DNA of 38,595 nt, taken from NCBI GenBank assembly GCA_964442745.1, contig CAYUAI010000035.1, positions 1 through 38,595 of the forward strand. Reading direction: 5' to 3'. The position numbers were made by a program, and so were the translations under genes. The DNA is from CAYUAI01 sp964442745 (GTDB lineage: Bacteria > Pseudomonadota > Gammaproteobacteria > S012-40). Of the stretch, positions 16,916-26,978 are shown piece after piece. The notes beneath the pieces are model-generated. The model was not told the DNA's origin, ran no database searches, and saw nothing but the letters and a program-made list of their open reading frames with translations. How positions within the stretch are numbered: position 1 is the stretch's first letter; the number at the start of each line of letters is the position of its first letter.

Positions 16916-19900
16916 TTAAACTCCCACTCGTTGCGACGGAATGGTTGCCTCCATTTTGCTAATTGAACTTTTATTGAAAGTGCGTGAGGTGGCAGCTAAA
17001 TTACGAATCCGCCTCAATAAATCATCTTCCTGATAAGGTTTGCCCATATATTCATTGACACCAATTTCAATCGCCTTGTTGCGATGTTTATCACCGATTC
17101 GCGAGGTAATCATAATAATGGGTAAATGTTTCAGATGCTCCGTATTACGAATCACCGAGGCAAGTTCATAACCATCCATACGTGGCATTTCAATATCCAA
17201 CAACATAACATCAGGCAATTGCTCATGAAGTTTTTGCAAGGCATCCACCCCATCCGTCGCTGTCATCACATCTACCTGGTGCCGTTTAAGCAACTTACTG
17301 GTTACTTTACGTACGGTAATCGAATCATCAACCACCATCACGGTCAAGCGATCACCTTGTTTTTTCAATTCATCGAGTGAACTTGTTTGCTCTTCAAGCT
17401 GAGAATTCACCAGATTCACACGCATTAAACCCGGTAAATCTAGTACTAAAAGCACGCTACCATCTCCCATTATGGTAGCCCCCATAATACCTTTGACATT
17501 ACCTAACTGCACGCCAGCAGGTTTAATCAGTATTTCCCTACTTCCTTTGAACCCATCAATCGAAATAGCCATTCGATAACCACCATCATCAAACAACAGC
17601 ATAGGGATGAAACTGCGCTTATCCTCTGTCAATGCCCTGCGATGCAGAATGCTTTGTAAATTTTTCACTTCGAAATTTCTTCCTGAATGTTGGTAATACC
17701 ATTTTCCATTCTCGGAAATTAACTTGTCATTGGTAACTTTTACGACATCGACGATACCAGAAAAAGGCACCGCGTATTCATTCTCACCTGATTGCAAAAA
17801 TAAAGCTCGACTTGTTGTTAGATCAACTGGCAACCGTATGCTAAATGTGGTCCCTTTACCGTACTTAGACTCAATATGCAAATGCCCACCTAATTGCTTG
17901 ACTACATTAGCAACCACATCTAAACCAACCCCTCGCCCAGAAATTTGAGTCACTTCTCTCGCAGTACTGAGTCCAGACTCAAGTACAAATTGCAATATTT
18001 CTTCGTCTTTCAGTTTAGAGCCGGCCGACATTAGTTTTCTTTCGATAGCTTTCTTACGAATAGCCTCTATATTTAGCCCTCCGCCATCATCACTCACACC
18101 AATCAAAACATCATTATTCACTCGCTTAAAACTTAGTTGAATTGCACCTATCTCCGGTTTATTTTTTTCACTACGTACTTGCTTAGACTCAATACCATGT
18201 CCAACCGCATTGCGCATAATGTGTTCTAATGGACCACTAATCTGATCTAATACATGACGGTCAATCTCATCGTCCTCACCGGTCACATGAACTTCCACTT
18301 TCTTATCAAGTTCATTGGCAGTTTGACGAATCAAACGACTCATACGCGGCACAATTTTCGAGAAAGGAACCAACCGGGTCTTGGTTAACCCCGATTGTAT
18401 TTTTGAATTGATCCGCGCCTGCTGAATCAGCAAGGTATCTGATTCACTCGATACGACTTGAAACTGTTCATAAATACTATCTAAATCACTCGCTGTTTCC
18501 AATAAACTACGTGAAATTTGCTGCATATTCGTGAATCGATCAAATTCTAAAGGATCAAATTCAATACCTTGTGCACTTGCTTCTTCAGAACGTGACAAGA
18601 TCTGCGCTTCGGTCTCAATTTCCATTCTTCTCAGCTGAGTACGCAATCGATTAATCGTTTGACGCATGTCGCTGATATTGGCTTCATAAACATTAATTTT
18701 CTGGCTCAACTGAGAACGATTGATACTAATTTCAGCAACACCATTGGACAATTCCTCTAGCAACTCCGTTGTCACACGAATTTGCTCAACAGACTTACGA
18801 TTTGCAATTTGCAAAGAAATCGCTTCTTCCTCAGAAACTGATTGCGTTTCATTATCAGCTTCTGCTTCGCTAGCTAGCATTACCTTTTCTGGATTAACAA
18901 TTTTCTCAATATCGTAAATCAATGCAAGCGATGAATTGAGCGGTTTACGCGCAATCACTTGCTCACGCATTTCCTGCAAATGATCAAGCGCTAGTCGTAG
19001 TACATCCAATGACTCAGCAGTGACTTCGATTTTCACAGCAGCCATTTCAGTTAACAAGGTCTCCACACTGTGAGTCAAATTTCCCATAACCATCAAACGG
19101 CATAGTCGGGCACCACCTTTTAGGGTATGAATAAGCCGCTCAAATTCCTTAATAAACTGCAAATTTCTGGGTTCGAGTCGCCAAGCCAGCATAACCTCAT
19201 CAAGTTGTTCAAGCAGTTCACCTGCTTCTTCCAGGAAGATTTCACGCGTTTCATCTAAATCTTCATCATCAAAGTCGATCGCTTCTTCAGAAGATTCACC
19301 TGTCAAAACTCTATTTACCGCAATATCTTGCACCAAATAATCGTCATCTGTCTCGACCCAAAATGAACGAAGGTGTGCCACTAATTTCGAATTATTTGTT
19401 AATACAGACTTATCTTTGCCCAATAGAGGTAAACAGGAAAAAATTTCAGTAACCACATCATCCATGGCATTCAGTTGATGCATATCTAAGATGACATCAC
19501 CTTCATAAGCCCATTGCACTAATGCTTCAGCAGCCCCTGCTAATTCACAAATTTCAGAAAACCCTGCCATACCAGACGCCCCTGTCAAGGTATGCCAAGC
19601 ACGCACAATAGGCATTGTTATTTTTGGTTTAAAATCAGTACGACCGCGAGCAATAAACTCACGGATAATAGCAATATGCTCTGCCGCTTCATTTCTAAAA
19701 ATATTAATTAACGTAGTATCCGAATCATCACTTCCATCGGCCATATCGGATTGAACGTTTTGAACCAGAGAATCAAGCGTAGCACTTTTCCCCCCAGCCA
19801 CTTCATAGGCATTTTCGGTTAGGGAATCCATCAACGGACTGACACCAATATCATGACCTGATGATTGGCATTGTTCCAACAAGGTTGGTAGTAACTCTAA

Positions 19901-22900
19901 GACTTGATCCATGATATGAATCATTTTCTCTGAAGGACGGACAGTGCCTTCTATTACCTGATTCAACATGTGCTCGACGCTCCATGCCAATTCACCAATG
20001 CGATTGACACCGGCCACTCGACCACTTCCTTTCATCGTGTGAAATGCACGGCGAACCTGTATTAATGAGGCTTCATCATTTTGATTTACCCGCCAATATG
20101 CATAATGCTCGACCATTGTGCCAAGAAGTTCTTGTGCTTCTTCCAGGAATATACTAAAAATATCATCTTCATCATCATTTTCAACAACATCACAGATGAC
20201 ACTATCAGGGCTATCTGCCTCGCCAGCTACTTGCACCACATCCATCGCAAGTCCACCTTTTTCAGCCATCTCATGCATATTTTCTGTCAATAAATCGACG
20301 ACAGAATTAACCTCAATATCACAGCCTGATGATCGACATTTCGCCAACAAGCTTGGTAGTAACTCTGTCACCTGATCCATAAGATGAATCATTTTCTCTG
20401 AAGGATTAATCACGCCTTCAATCGCTTGGTTCAACATATGCTCGGCACTCCATGCCAATTCGCCAATGCGATTGACACCGGCCACTCGACCACTTCCTTT
20501 CATCGTATGAAATGCACGGCGAACCTGCATTAATGAAGCTTCATCACTGCTATCCATTCGCCAACAAGGATAATATTCCGCGATCGTACCAACCAACTCT
20601 TCAGCTTCTTCCAAGAAAATATCAAAAATATCGAAGTCATCATCGTCATCTTCTTGTCTCATCAAAATATCAGCAATTGGTTCTGAAGTATCTATCGTTA
20701 TTTCACTTTTCTGAGACTTGTTTGTTAAAAACTCACCGCCTAACAGGCGTCTTAATTTATCACCGACGGATTCGACATGCTCGCCTTGTAATTGACTTCT
20801 TAGTTCATTCATTGCGGCTTTAAAGAACAAAAATTCAGCATCTGCTAACAAACCGTTCCGGTGAACTAGCTCAGTAAAATATTGTATAAAAAGCTCAACA
20901 CTCGCCGCATCAACGTTTCTGTCTAAGATGACTAGCGCACCCTTTGCTTCCATTAGCCAACCAATACTGCTATCGAGAATTTCAAGTGACAGAGTTGATG
21001 AATCCGTAGAAAAATTCGCTTGTTCTACTTTTTTGATCACCGCTAAAACCTCGGTCATCGTGGCCTCAACCGCCTCTAATACTTCTTCTCCGGCATCTGA
21101 CGTGACTTCTTCATCAGCATCAACTATAACCTCTTGCCATTCGGTAGATGCAAGTGGCTCGACAGACATCAACTGACTATCCATAGGCGGTTGTTCACCA
21201 GATAAATCGTACGGTACATCTGCTACTGTTTCTAAATCGGCAGCAACCTCTTGCCATTCGGTAGATATAGGTGATTCGGTTACTTCAACAACAATTGTTG
21301 TTGGAGACAGATTCAAATCGGTCAAATTATCTGCGATACTATTTAAATTTACAGCCTGCTTACTTCTAAGTGCAACCTCGTAAGCTGAGAAAATATTCGC
21401 TAGCGCCACCCTTGATGATTCGGTTAAGCAAGTAGCATCTTTCGTTTGATAGGCAAGCTGCTGATAAACAATTTTCAAAACACCGCTTGCTGGCATATTC
21501 ATCAGCAATGCGCCACTATAGAGTGATCTAATCAAAGCAATAAGTGTTTTGTACCGATTTGGTTGCTCAACAGCCTGCCCGAGAATACATTTCGCTTCAG
21601 TGATATCAATAATAAGCTCTTGAGCAAGCACGTCCATTGCCTGCCAATAAGATTCTTCGTCAACAACAGACTCAATCACGGTTTCTTCAATTAATGGTGT
21701 ACCCAACAATTTTGCTATTTCACCGGAAAAATCAGGTATACAGTCATTATCTTCTGGTGAGCCATTTTTTAAAAAATCAATCAAACTAGACATCATTGAT
21801 TTAACAGCATTTAACTGATTCAACTCAGTCGAGTCAGAGTTTAATACGTTTTCCATATACTGTATGGTGTTATCCAGAAATGACAACTCACCAGAAATTT
21901 CTAACATTAACAAGGCCGCCTTAACTTGCTTAAGTTTGGCAACGACTTCCAGTGAATTTTCTTGCAATTGATCAGACTTTTGTAATATATCAATAATATT
22001 TTCTAGCGTATTATTTAACTCAGAAAAAATTTCCTGATGAATCGCGTTATAATCTTCCTTTAGTTTATCTAATATTCCTAATTCATCAGAGGCTCGATAT
22101 GTTTTCTGAAAAAAATCAGCACTACTTCTTTGCATTCGAAGCGTATGCGCTTCAGGCAAGGAAATATTCGTTAAACAATTCGAAAAACTAGCAACAACAT
22201 CAATTAAAGCAACCAACGCATTCCGATCAACTTTTTGATCTTGAGTTTCTAGCACATGATTCAAGATATAATCACTCACTGCTGTTAAATAACTAACACC
22301 GAAAACGTTTTCTAAAACTAATAAGCCACTTTTAACTTGTGAAAGATATTTTGGTAGATACACTAAAGATTCAGCTTGTTTGCTATCTTCGTATAACAGC
22401 AGTGCATTCTTAGCTTTCACTATTTCTTCTGTTATTTCGCCCATTAACACGTTTTTAGCCGAATCATATTGGGCAGTAAATTCTTTATCATTGAGTACTT
22501 TTTTAATTATATTTGTAGCCCTCTTTGATATATCTAATGCATCACTTGAGCTCTGATTTTTTTTCTGACAAACCAAATAATGTTCTATTCCAGTAATAAC
22601 CTCTGCAACCGGTTCTAAATTCGTATTATCCAATGCATGCCCATCATCTAACAATACTTCGTTAACAAAACGATACACTGTTGTTAAATCGTCTGTGGGA
22701 AAATTAAAAAATTTGAAAATTCCAATCATGTTTTCTAAGGTAGCGGACAATGACTGATGTACTTGTTGTTCATTCGAGAGACTTGAAACGTCTAAAATAT
22801 ATTTTTTAATAACATCAATATCGACTAATGCCTCATCAATTGCCGCTTGTTGAACTATCTCATATTCTTTTTGTGAAGTGGTATCAGACTCAATCACTGA

Positions 22901-24187
22901 AATAATCTGATAATTTTCCTCGGAAGAGCATGACTGACTCATCGTCTGGAAATTATTACTTACATCGGTGACGCTATTGATTACATAATTTAAGGTATTA
23001 CTAATTTCTATTAACCTACGCTTATCAATAGCACCTCGATTAACGGCCTCCGTTAGCGTTTGCCGTAATACATCCATTTTATCTCGTAATACTGTAAGTT
23101 CAATCACTGAAAAAATATCAATAACACGCTTTGCCATAGCCAAAGCGCTTGCAAGATACTCACTTATTTCAGTATCATTCTCAGGCCACTGCGTTAACTC
23201 AACTAATGTGTCAGTAAGTTCTCGTTGAACACCCTCAAATATCGAAACAATAACTGAATTGTATTCATTTTTATTAACACTTTCACCAACACCTGAATTA
23301 GTTTTCGCAACTAATTCATCTAAGTGATAAAACGCTTTTAATTTTTGAATCTTCGGTGTCGAAACATTTGATTGCGCAAGAAAAACCAACAAATCTTTCA
23401 TTAAATCAGTATCTGGCTGCCTAGCCATTTCGATTTCTTCTTCATCAAAAAGGCGCTTAATTTGTCGATCCAGTTGCCCAAATAATTTTTTTAGGGTATC
23501 GGTCATGGGCAAACCTGAATTAACCAAAGCCTCAAAAACACCGATGGCTATCGACCATAAACGTTGAGAATGATATGAAATATTTTCAATTTTCTCAATG
23601 ACCTTGAGCATACCCTGAGCGCTATCACGATCATTATTTCTCAACCAACTCACTAAACTAAGCTGATATTCGATACGTAACGACCTCATTAAAGTACTAA
23701 AATTATTTTCCGTGTTTACATTTCTATCGAGCAAAGGTTTATTCAGTGCGGCTAAAAAGAATTGATGAGAATAAAATTGGCGAATCTGAATGAAACGCAA
23801 TTCCTCAATGCTTGGCATAGAAAATACTGATGTTTCTACTTCGACAGGCTTTTCATCAATGTCGTGCAAATATTGTATAATTCGATCAACACCATCTAAT
23901 ATTTTCCGAACATTTTCGATTACTTGCTCAGTATTTTTTTTATCATTGACACCTTCCAATTGTGTTTTAAGTTTTTCAACATCAACTTTAGCACTATGAA
24001 TGGCTAGTAACTCTAGTGATCCGCGTACTTGATCTAATGAATAAATGCATGATGGAAATAATTGTTTTTTTTCATTAGGGTTATCAAGATAACTGGCAAG
24101 ATTTTTTTTAACTTCATTAAGAGTAACGTCTATTTCAGTTTTAACCCACACTAACGGATCATATTCGTAATTCGTTTCGAATGTCAT
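16916..24187 (-). CDS. chpA: ChpA/PilL hybrid histidine kinase of the pilus chemosensory system
   Basis: This giant CheA-like kinase relays phosphate from the PilJ receptor to PilG/PilH and so controls type IV pilus twitching and pilus-linked signalling. The chosen start is ATG 24187 (AGGTG site upstream) rather than GTG 24193, giving 2423 residues. Layout: residues 1 to about 1150, helical and poorly conserved, as in the FimL-like/degenerate HPt part of P. aeruginosa ChpA; HPt domains with histidines H1227 (HTMKGSG), H1383 (HTMKGSG), H1532 (HTLTG) and H1687 (HTLKGGA); dimerisation helices about 1770-1900; the ATPase core with N1993 (MRNAVGHGIE), SDDGGGLN and GRGVGLDVV; a CheW-like domain about 2130-2265; and a C-terminal receiver with D2331 (MLLDIEMPR) and KPYQ. 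It is the last gene of the chp block. HPt1 and HPt2 are near-identical; HPt3 has Thr for the usual Lys. Confidence 0.96.
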   Translation of the reverse strand: MTFETNYEYDPLVWVKTEIDVTLNEVKKNLASYLDNPNEKKQLFPSCIYSLDQVRGSLELLAIHSAKVDVEKLKTQLEGVNDKKNTEQVIENVRKILDGVDRIIQYLHDIDEKPVEVETSVFSMPSIEELRFIQIRQFYSHQFFLAALNKPLLDRNVNTENNFSTLMRSLRIEYQLSLVSWLRNNDRDSAQGMLKVIEKIENISYHSQRLWSIAIGVFEALVNSGLPMTDTLKKLFGQLDRQIKRLFDEEEIEMARQPDTDLMKDLLVFLAQSNVSTPKIQKLKAFYHLDELVAKTNSGVGESVNKNEYNSVIVSIFEGVQRELTDTLVELTQWPENDTEISEYLASALAMAKRVIDIFSVIELTVLRDKMDVLRQTLTEAVNRGAIDKRRLIEISNTLNYVINSVTDVSNNFQTMSQSCSSEENYQIISVIESDTTSQKEYEIVQQAAIDEALVDIDVIKKYILDVSSLSNEQQVHQSLSATLENMIGIFKFFNFPTDDLTTVYRFVNEVLLDDGHALDNTNLEPVAEVITGIEHYLVCQKKNQSSSDALDISKRATNIIKKVLNDKEFTAQYDSAKNVLMGEITEEIVKAKNALLLYEDSKQAESLVYLPKYLSQVKSGLLVLENVFGVSYLTAVSDYILNHVLETQDQKVDRNALVALIDVVASFSNCLTNISLPEAHTLRMQRSSADFFQKTYRASDELGILDKLKEDYNAIHQEIFSELNNTLENIIDILQKSDQLQENSLEVVAKLKQVKAALLMLEISGELSFLDNTIQYMENVLNSDSTELNQLNAVKSMMSSLIDFLKNGSPEDNDCIPDFSGEIAKLLGTPLIEETVIESVVDEESYWQAMDVLAQELIIDITEAKCILGQAVEQPNRYKTLIALIRSLYSGALLMNMPASGVLKIVYQQLAYQTKDATCLTESSRVALANIFSAYEVALRSKQAVNLNSIADNLTDLNLSPTTIVVEVTESPISTEWQEVAADLETVADVPYDLSGEQPPMDSQLMSVEPLASTEWQEVIVDADEEVTSDAGEEVLEAVEATMTEVLAVIKKVEQANFSTDSSTLSLEILDSSIGWLMEAKGALVILDRNVDAASVELFIQYFTELVHRNGLLADAEFLFFKAAMNELRSQLQGEHVESVGDKLRRLLGGEFLTNKSQKSEITIDTSEPIADILMRQEDDDDDFDIFDIFLEEAEELVGTIAEYYPCWRMDSSDEASLMQVRRAFHTMKGSGRVAGVNRIGELAWSAEHMLNQAIEGVINPSEKMIHLMDQVTELLPSLLAKCRSSGCDIEVNSVVDLLTENMHEMAEKGGLAMDVVQVAGEADSPDSVICDVVENDDEDDIFSIFLEEAQELLGTMVEHYAYWRVNQNDEASLIQVRRAFHTMKGSGRVAGVNRIGELAWSVEHMLNQVIEGTVRPSEKMIHIMDQVLELLPTLLEQCQSSGHDIGVSPLMDSLTENAYEVAGGKSATLDSLVQNVQSDMADGSDDSDTTLINIFRNEAAEHIAIIREFIARGRTDFKPKITMPIVRAWHTLTGASGMAGFSEICELAGAAEALVQWAYEGDVILDMHQLNAMDDVVTEIFSCLPLLGKDKSVLTNNSKLVAHLRSFWVETDDDYLVQDIAVNRVLTGESSEEAIDFDDEDLDETREIFLEEAGELLEQLDEVMLAWRLEPRNLQFIKEFERLIHTLKGGARLCRLMVMGNLTHSVETLLTEMAAVKIEVTAESLDVLRLALDHLQEMREQVIARKPLNSSLALIYDIEKIVNPEKVMLASEAEADNETQSVSEEEAISLQIANRKSVEQIRVTTELLEELSNGVAEISINRSQLSQKINVYEANISDMRQTINRLRTQLRRMEIETEAQILSRSEEASAQGIEFDPLEFDRFTNMQQISRSLLETASDLDSIYEQFQVVSSESDTLLIQQARINSKIQSGLTKTRLVPFSKIVPRMSRLIRQTANELDKKVEVHVTGEDDEIDRHVLDQISGPLEHIMRNAVGHGIESKQVRSEKNKPEIGAIQLSFKRVNNDVLIGVSDDGGGLNIEAIRKKAIERKLMSAGSKLKDEEILQFVLESGLSTAREVTQISGRGVGLDVVANVVKQLGGHLHIESKYGKGTTFSIRLPVDLTTSRALFLQSGENEYAVPFSGIVDVVKVTNDKLISENGKWYYQHSGRNFEVKNLQSILHRRALTEDKRSFIPMLLFDDGGYRMAISIDGFKGSREILIKPAGVQLGNVKGIMGATIMGDGSVLLVLDLPGLMRVNLVNSQLEEQTSSLDELKKQGDRLTVMVVDDSITVRKVTSKLLKRHQVDVMTATDGVDALQKLHEQLPDVMLLDIEMPRMDGYELASVIRNTEHLKHLPIIMITSRIGDKHRNKAIEIGVNEYMGKPYQEDDLLRRIRNLAATSRTFNKSSISKMEATIPSQRVGV
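19800..20640. repeat. intragenic tandem duplication of an HPt module in chpA (468-bp period)
   Basis: Two stretches within chpA, centred on the H codons at 20507-20509 and 20039-20041, are strongly alike at the DNA level. They include an uninterrupted identical stretch of about 40 bases covering the codons for VNRIGELAWS-upstream residues and MKGSGRVAG. The offset is 468 bp (156 codons). Both encode RRAFHTMKGSGRVAGVNRIG. The flanking parts (IFLEEA.EL..T, EKMIH.MDQV.ELLP.LL..C.SSG) are also shared. Low silent divergence points to a recent duplication or gene conversion. Confidence 0.9.
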
Positions 24188-24327
24188 AGTCACACCTAAT
24201 TTAGCGTTTTATGGAAATTATGCAATCAGCCATTTATACGCCACAAACCATTTGATATGATATAAACCGCTAGTACGTAACGATTTACACCATCGCCATC
24301 CTTCTCTTTGACTGCCATACTTCCAAC

Positions 24328-26397
24328 CTAATTTTTTACAGCAGGTAACTTAAAACCAGAGACTGAGAATCGTAACTCATCTGATAACTCAGCGAGTTTA
24401 CCAACCGATTCTGCCGTTTGATCAATACCGGTAGAAGTCTGCGTAGTCACGTTATGTATAACATTCATCGTTTCATTCACCGCCATCGCATTTTCCACCT
24501 GTTTATTGGCCGCGCTGGACATGTTGTGAATGCGTTCCGCAATGTTGTCAAACATAGATTCAATTTGTTCCAAAGTATTACCCGCATCTTGCGCAAGCCG
24601 GGTTCCATCTACCACACCGTATGTACTTTTTTCCATGGACAAAACGGCTTCATTAGTATCAGATTGAATGGTTTTCACCAGTTTTTCAATTTGCTTGGTA
24701 GCGTTGGTACTACGTTCAGCAAGATGTTGCACTTCATCAGCAACCACGGCAAAACCTCGACCTGCCTCACCCGCCATGGCTGCCTGAATAGCCGCATTCA
24801 GTGCTAACAGATTTGTTTGCTCTGAAATATCATGAATCAAACCAACGATTTCACCAATCTCTTGCGAACTTTCTCCAAGTCGCTTAATTCGCTTTGAAGT
24901 CTCTTGAATTTGCCCTCGAATACTTTCCATACCATTGATGGTATTACGTACGGCTTGCCCACCTTCTTTGGCTTTATCAACAGACTCTTTGGCAACTTTA
25001 GTTGACTCATCTGCATCGTTAGATAATTTCATAATTTCTTCGGCGAAATTTTTAATCCCATCGGTTACACTGGCAATTTGCGCCGCTTGCTGAGTACTTA
25101 TTTCCGCCAGCTCTGCCGATGTTGATTGAGTGCCTTTGGCCGCCGTTGTTACCAAATTACTGGTATCATTAATTCGATTCACTAATGAACGCAACTCATC
25201 AATCGCATAATTGAATGCATCAGCAATTGATCCGGTGATATCTTCAGTCACGGTGGCATTGCGACTCAAATCACCATCACCAAGCCCAGCAATTTCATCA
25301 AGTAATCGAAGAATCGCTTCCTGATTGCTCGCATTTTCCCGAGCGACTTTAGTTTCTCGCTCTTGAACATCTTGTAAATGTTTCTTCTGATTAAGGCGCG
25401 TGGCAACAGCAGACAATATGAAGAAAGCAATCGCAACAAACAAACCATACCGCTCTAGATGCAAAACTAAGCGATCATGCGCTAGCGTATCAAATACTTC
25501 GCCTAATTCAGTCAAATGAGTGTTTAGCTGTCCAATCACATCATCATCAGCATTAATGGCTGCTTCAGCAGCTAATAGCTGTGGCAGTTGAGTCTTGACT
25601 GTATCCAATGCACTTTTCAATGTTTGAAACAAATCGTCAATTTCTTGTAAGCGAACTCTAATTTTAGTATTTTTGACTGGCTTAATACCAAGACTCTTGT
25701 CCCCTTTTAATAAACCTGTCACTATTTTTTCTAGTTTTGATGAATCCTCTGTAAACTCAACCAATGCATTCTCAATATCTTCAATGCTATAACGATCACT
25801 GTTTAATAATATGTTGAAATCTGTCGCAATACGTTGTGCTAAAAACTGCTGCTCAGATGCAAACTTAAGCGTATCCAAATTCACTTTTTTGCTAGCGACC
25901 AAGTCAGCGACGGTTTGGCGAGACTGTCCCACTAACGCGGGTATAATTTCATTCACGACACGGGAAAAACTATATAACACTCGAATTGAATCCTCAGCAC
26001 TAAGTACGGTATCAATTGATGTTTTTAATCGAGACCATTCTTCATCAATGACGGCAAGCTCTTCACTGAGAGAGTCATCTATTTTTGATATTTTTTTCTC
26101 CATGTTTCCACTTTTCAACCATCCAAGCAATTGAATAAAATCTTTTTCGGCTTGCCTAACACCAATAAATCCTTTTTCTTTACCATCCATAGCAAGACTC
26201 GTGTCACGCTCAATAATTAGTGTCGCCACTTGCATTCTTTCAATATTTTCAAGAACACCTCCATCATTTCGAATGACTTGCTCGGCCTTAAAGAAAAAGA
26301 AAGTTAATACAGCAAGTAATATCCCCGTTGTGACGGTTAATACCATAACCAAAGTATCGCCAGCACGCCGACTCGATTTTTTAGTGTTCGTTTTCAT
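24328..26397 (-). CDS. pilJ: PilJ, methyl-accepting receptor of the pilus chemosensory system
   Basis: This inner-membrane chemoreceptor feeds the Chp kinase and senses surface or pilus-related cues. The 689 residues show TM1 (about 15-37, TLVMVLTVTTGILLAVLTFFFF), a helical PilJ-type periplasmic domain (about 38-320), TM2 (about 323-342, LFVAIAFFILSAVATRL), a HAMP region, and a long cytoplasmic coiled coil. The signalling tip reads DISEQTNLLALNAAIQ, AAMAGEAGRGFAVV, ADEVQHLAERS, where the AMAGEAG form is characteristic of PilJ. The ATG at 26397 has a GGAG site 7 bases upstream. It is preceded by pilI and followed, after 140 bases, by chpA. No pilK methyltransferase gene lies in that gap. Confidence 0.95.
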   Translation of the reverse strand: MKTNTKKSSRRAGDTLVMVLTVTTGILLAVLTFFFFKAEQVIRNDGGVLENIERMQVATLIIERDTSLAMDGKEKGFIGVRQAEKDFIQLLGWLKSGNMEKKISKIDDSLSEELAVIDEEWSRLKTSIDTVLSAEDSIRVLYSFSRVVNEIIPALVGQSRQTVADLVASKKVNLDTLKFASEQQFLAQRIATDFNILLNSDRYSIEDIENALVEFTEDSSKLEKIVTGLLKGDKSLGIKPVKNTKIRVRLQEIDDLFQTLKSALDTVKTQLPQLLAAEAAINADDDVIGQLNTHLTELGEVFDTLAHDRLVLHLERYGLFVAIAFFILSAVATRLNQKKHLQDVQERETKVARENASNQEAILRLLDEIAGLGDGDLSRNATVTEDITGSIADAFNYAIDELRSLVNRINDTSNLVTTAAKGTQSTSAELAEISTQQAAQIASVTDGIKNFAEEIMKLSNDADESTKVAKESVDKAKEGGQAVRNTINGMESIRGQIQETSKRIKRLGESSQEIGEIVGLIHDISEQTNLLALNAAIQAAMAGEAGRGFAVVADEVQHLAERSTNATKQIEKLVKTIQSDTNEAVLSMEKSTYGVVDGTRLAQDAGNTLEQIESMFDNIAERIHNMSSAANKQVENAMAVNETMNVIHNVTTQTSTGIDQTAESVGKLAELSDELRFSVSGFKLPAVKN

Positions 26398-26431
26398 TCA
26401 TCTACTCCTAATATTAAAACTGGCGATATTC

Positions 26432-26977
26432 CTATATAGCGACATCGAGAAATCGTTGAGTGGTTAATAATTTTTTGACATTGAACACTAACCATAACTC
26501 ATCATTTTGTTGATATGCCCGACGTACAAAACTCTGAAGATAACGCGATCCTACACTTGAATGTATTTCTTCATACTTGACTTTTTCTTTGTCTTTAAAA
26601 TGCCGTTTACCTATCACTTGATCCACAAGTAAACCAACAAAAATACCTTCATGGCGTACAAAAAGCACTCGACTTTGACCAAAAGTTGCTGTCTCGCCGA
26701 TTCCAAAATAATTTTTAAGATCAATAATCAACGCCAAATTACCGCGAACATTCGTTATTCCTTTGACCCATCCTTGGGTTCCTGGCACATGAGTACTGAC
26801 CCGATAAGAAAGAATCTCTACCACATCATTTAAATCGATCGAAACATGATAATTTGCTAAACGAACGCCGATGGATATCCATGTATTTAATAAATCATCA
26901 CGTTCTGTAGGAATTTTTGCGCCACGACTTCGACTTAAGTCATCCAATGACCCTAATACATCAAATGCAGTACTCAT
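26432..26977 (-). CDS. pilI: PilI, CheW-like coupling protein
   Basis: This cytoplasmic adaptor links PilJ to ChpA. It is a single CheW domain of 181 residues when started at ATG 26977 (MSTAFDVLGSLDDLSRSRGAK). A longer frame begins with TTG at 26986 inside pilH and is less likely. The ATG lies one base after the pilH stop codon, so translation is probably coupled. CheW-like features are GVRLANYHVSIDLNDVVEILSY, TQGWVKGITNVRGNLALIIDLKNYFGIG (the conserved G..N.RG....D.....G pattern) and VGLLVDQVIG. The C-terminal stretch SFVRRAYQQNDELWLVFNVKKLL is typical of PilI. Confidence 0.93.
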   Translation of the reverse strand: MSTAFDVLGSLDDLSRSRGAKIPTERDDLLNTWISIGVRLANYHVSIDLNDVVEILSYRVSTHVPGTQGWVKGITNVRGNLALIIDLKNYFGIGETATFGQSRVLFVRHEGIFVGLLVDQVIGKRHFKDKEKVKYEEIHSSVGSRYLQSFVRRAYQQNDELWLVFNVKKLLTTQRFLDVAI

Positions 26978-26978
26978 G

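Noticed and set aside
18190..18220. Gly instead of Asp in the ChpA N-box (RNAVGHGIE)
   Set aside because: The magnesium-binding Asn N1993 is intact and this position varies among PilL/ChpA kinases, so loss of activity cannot be argued.
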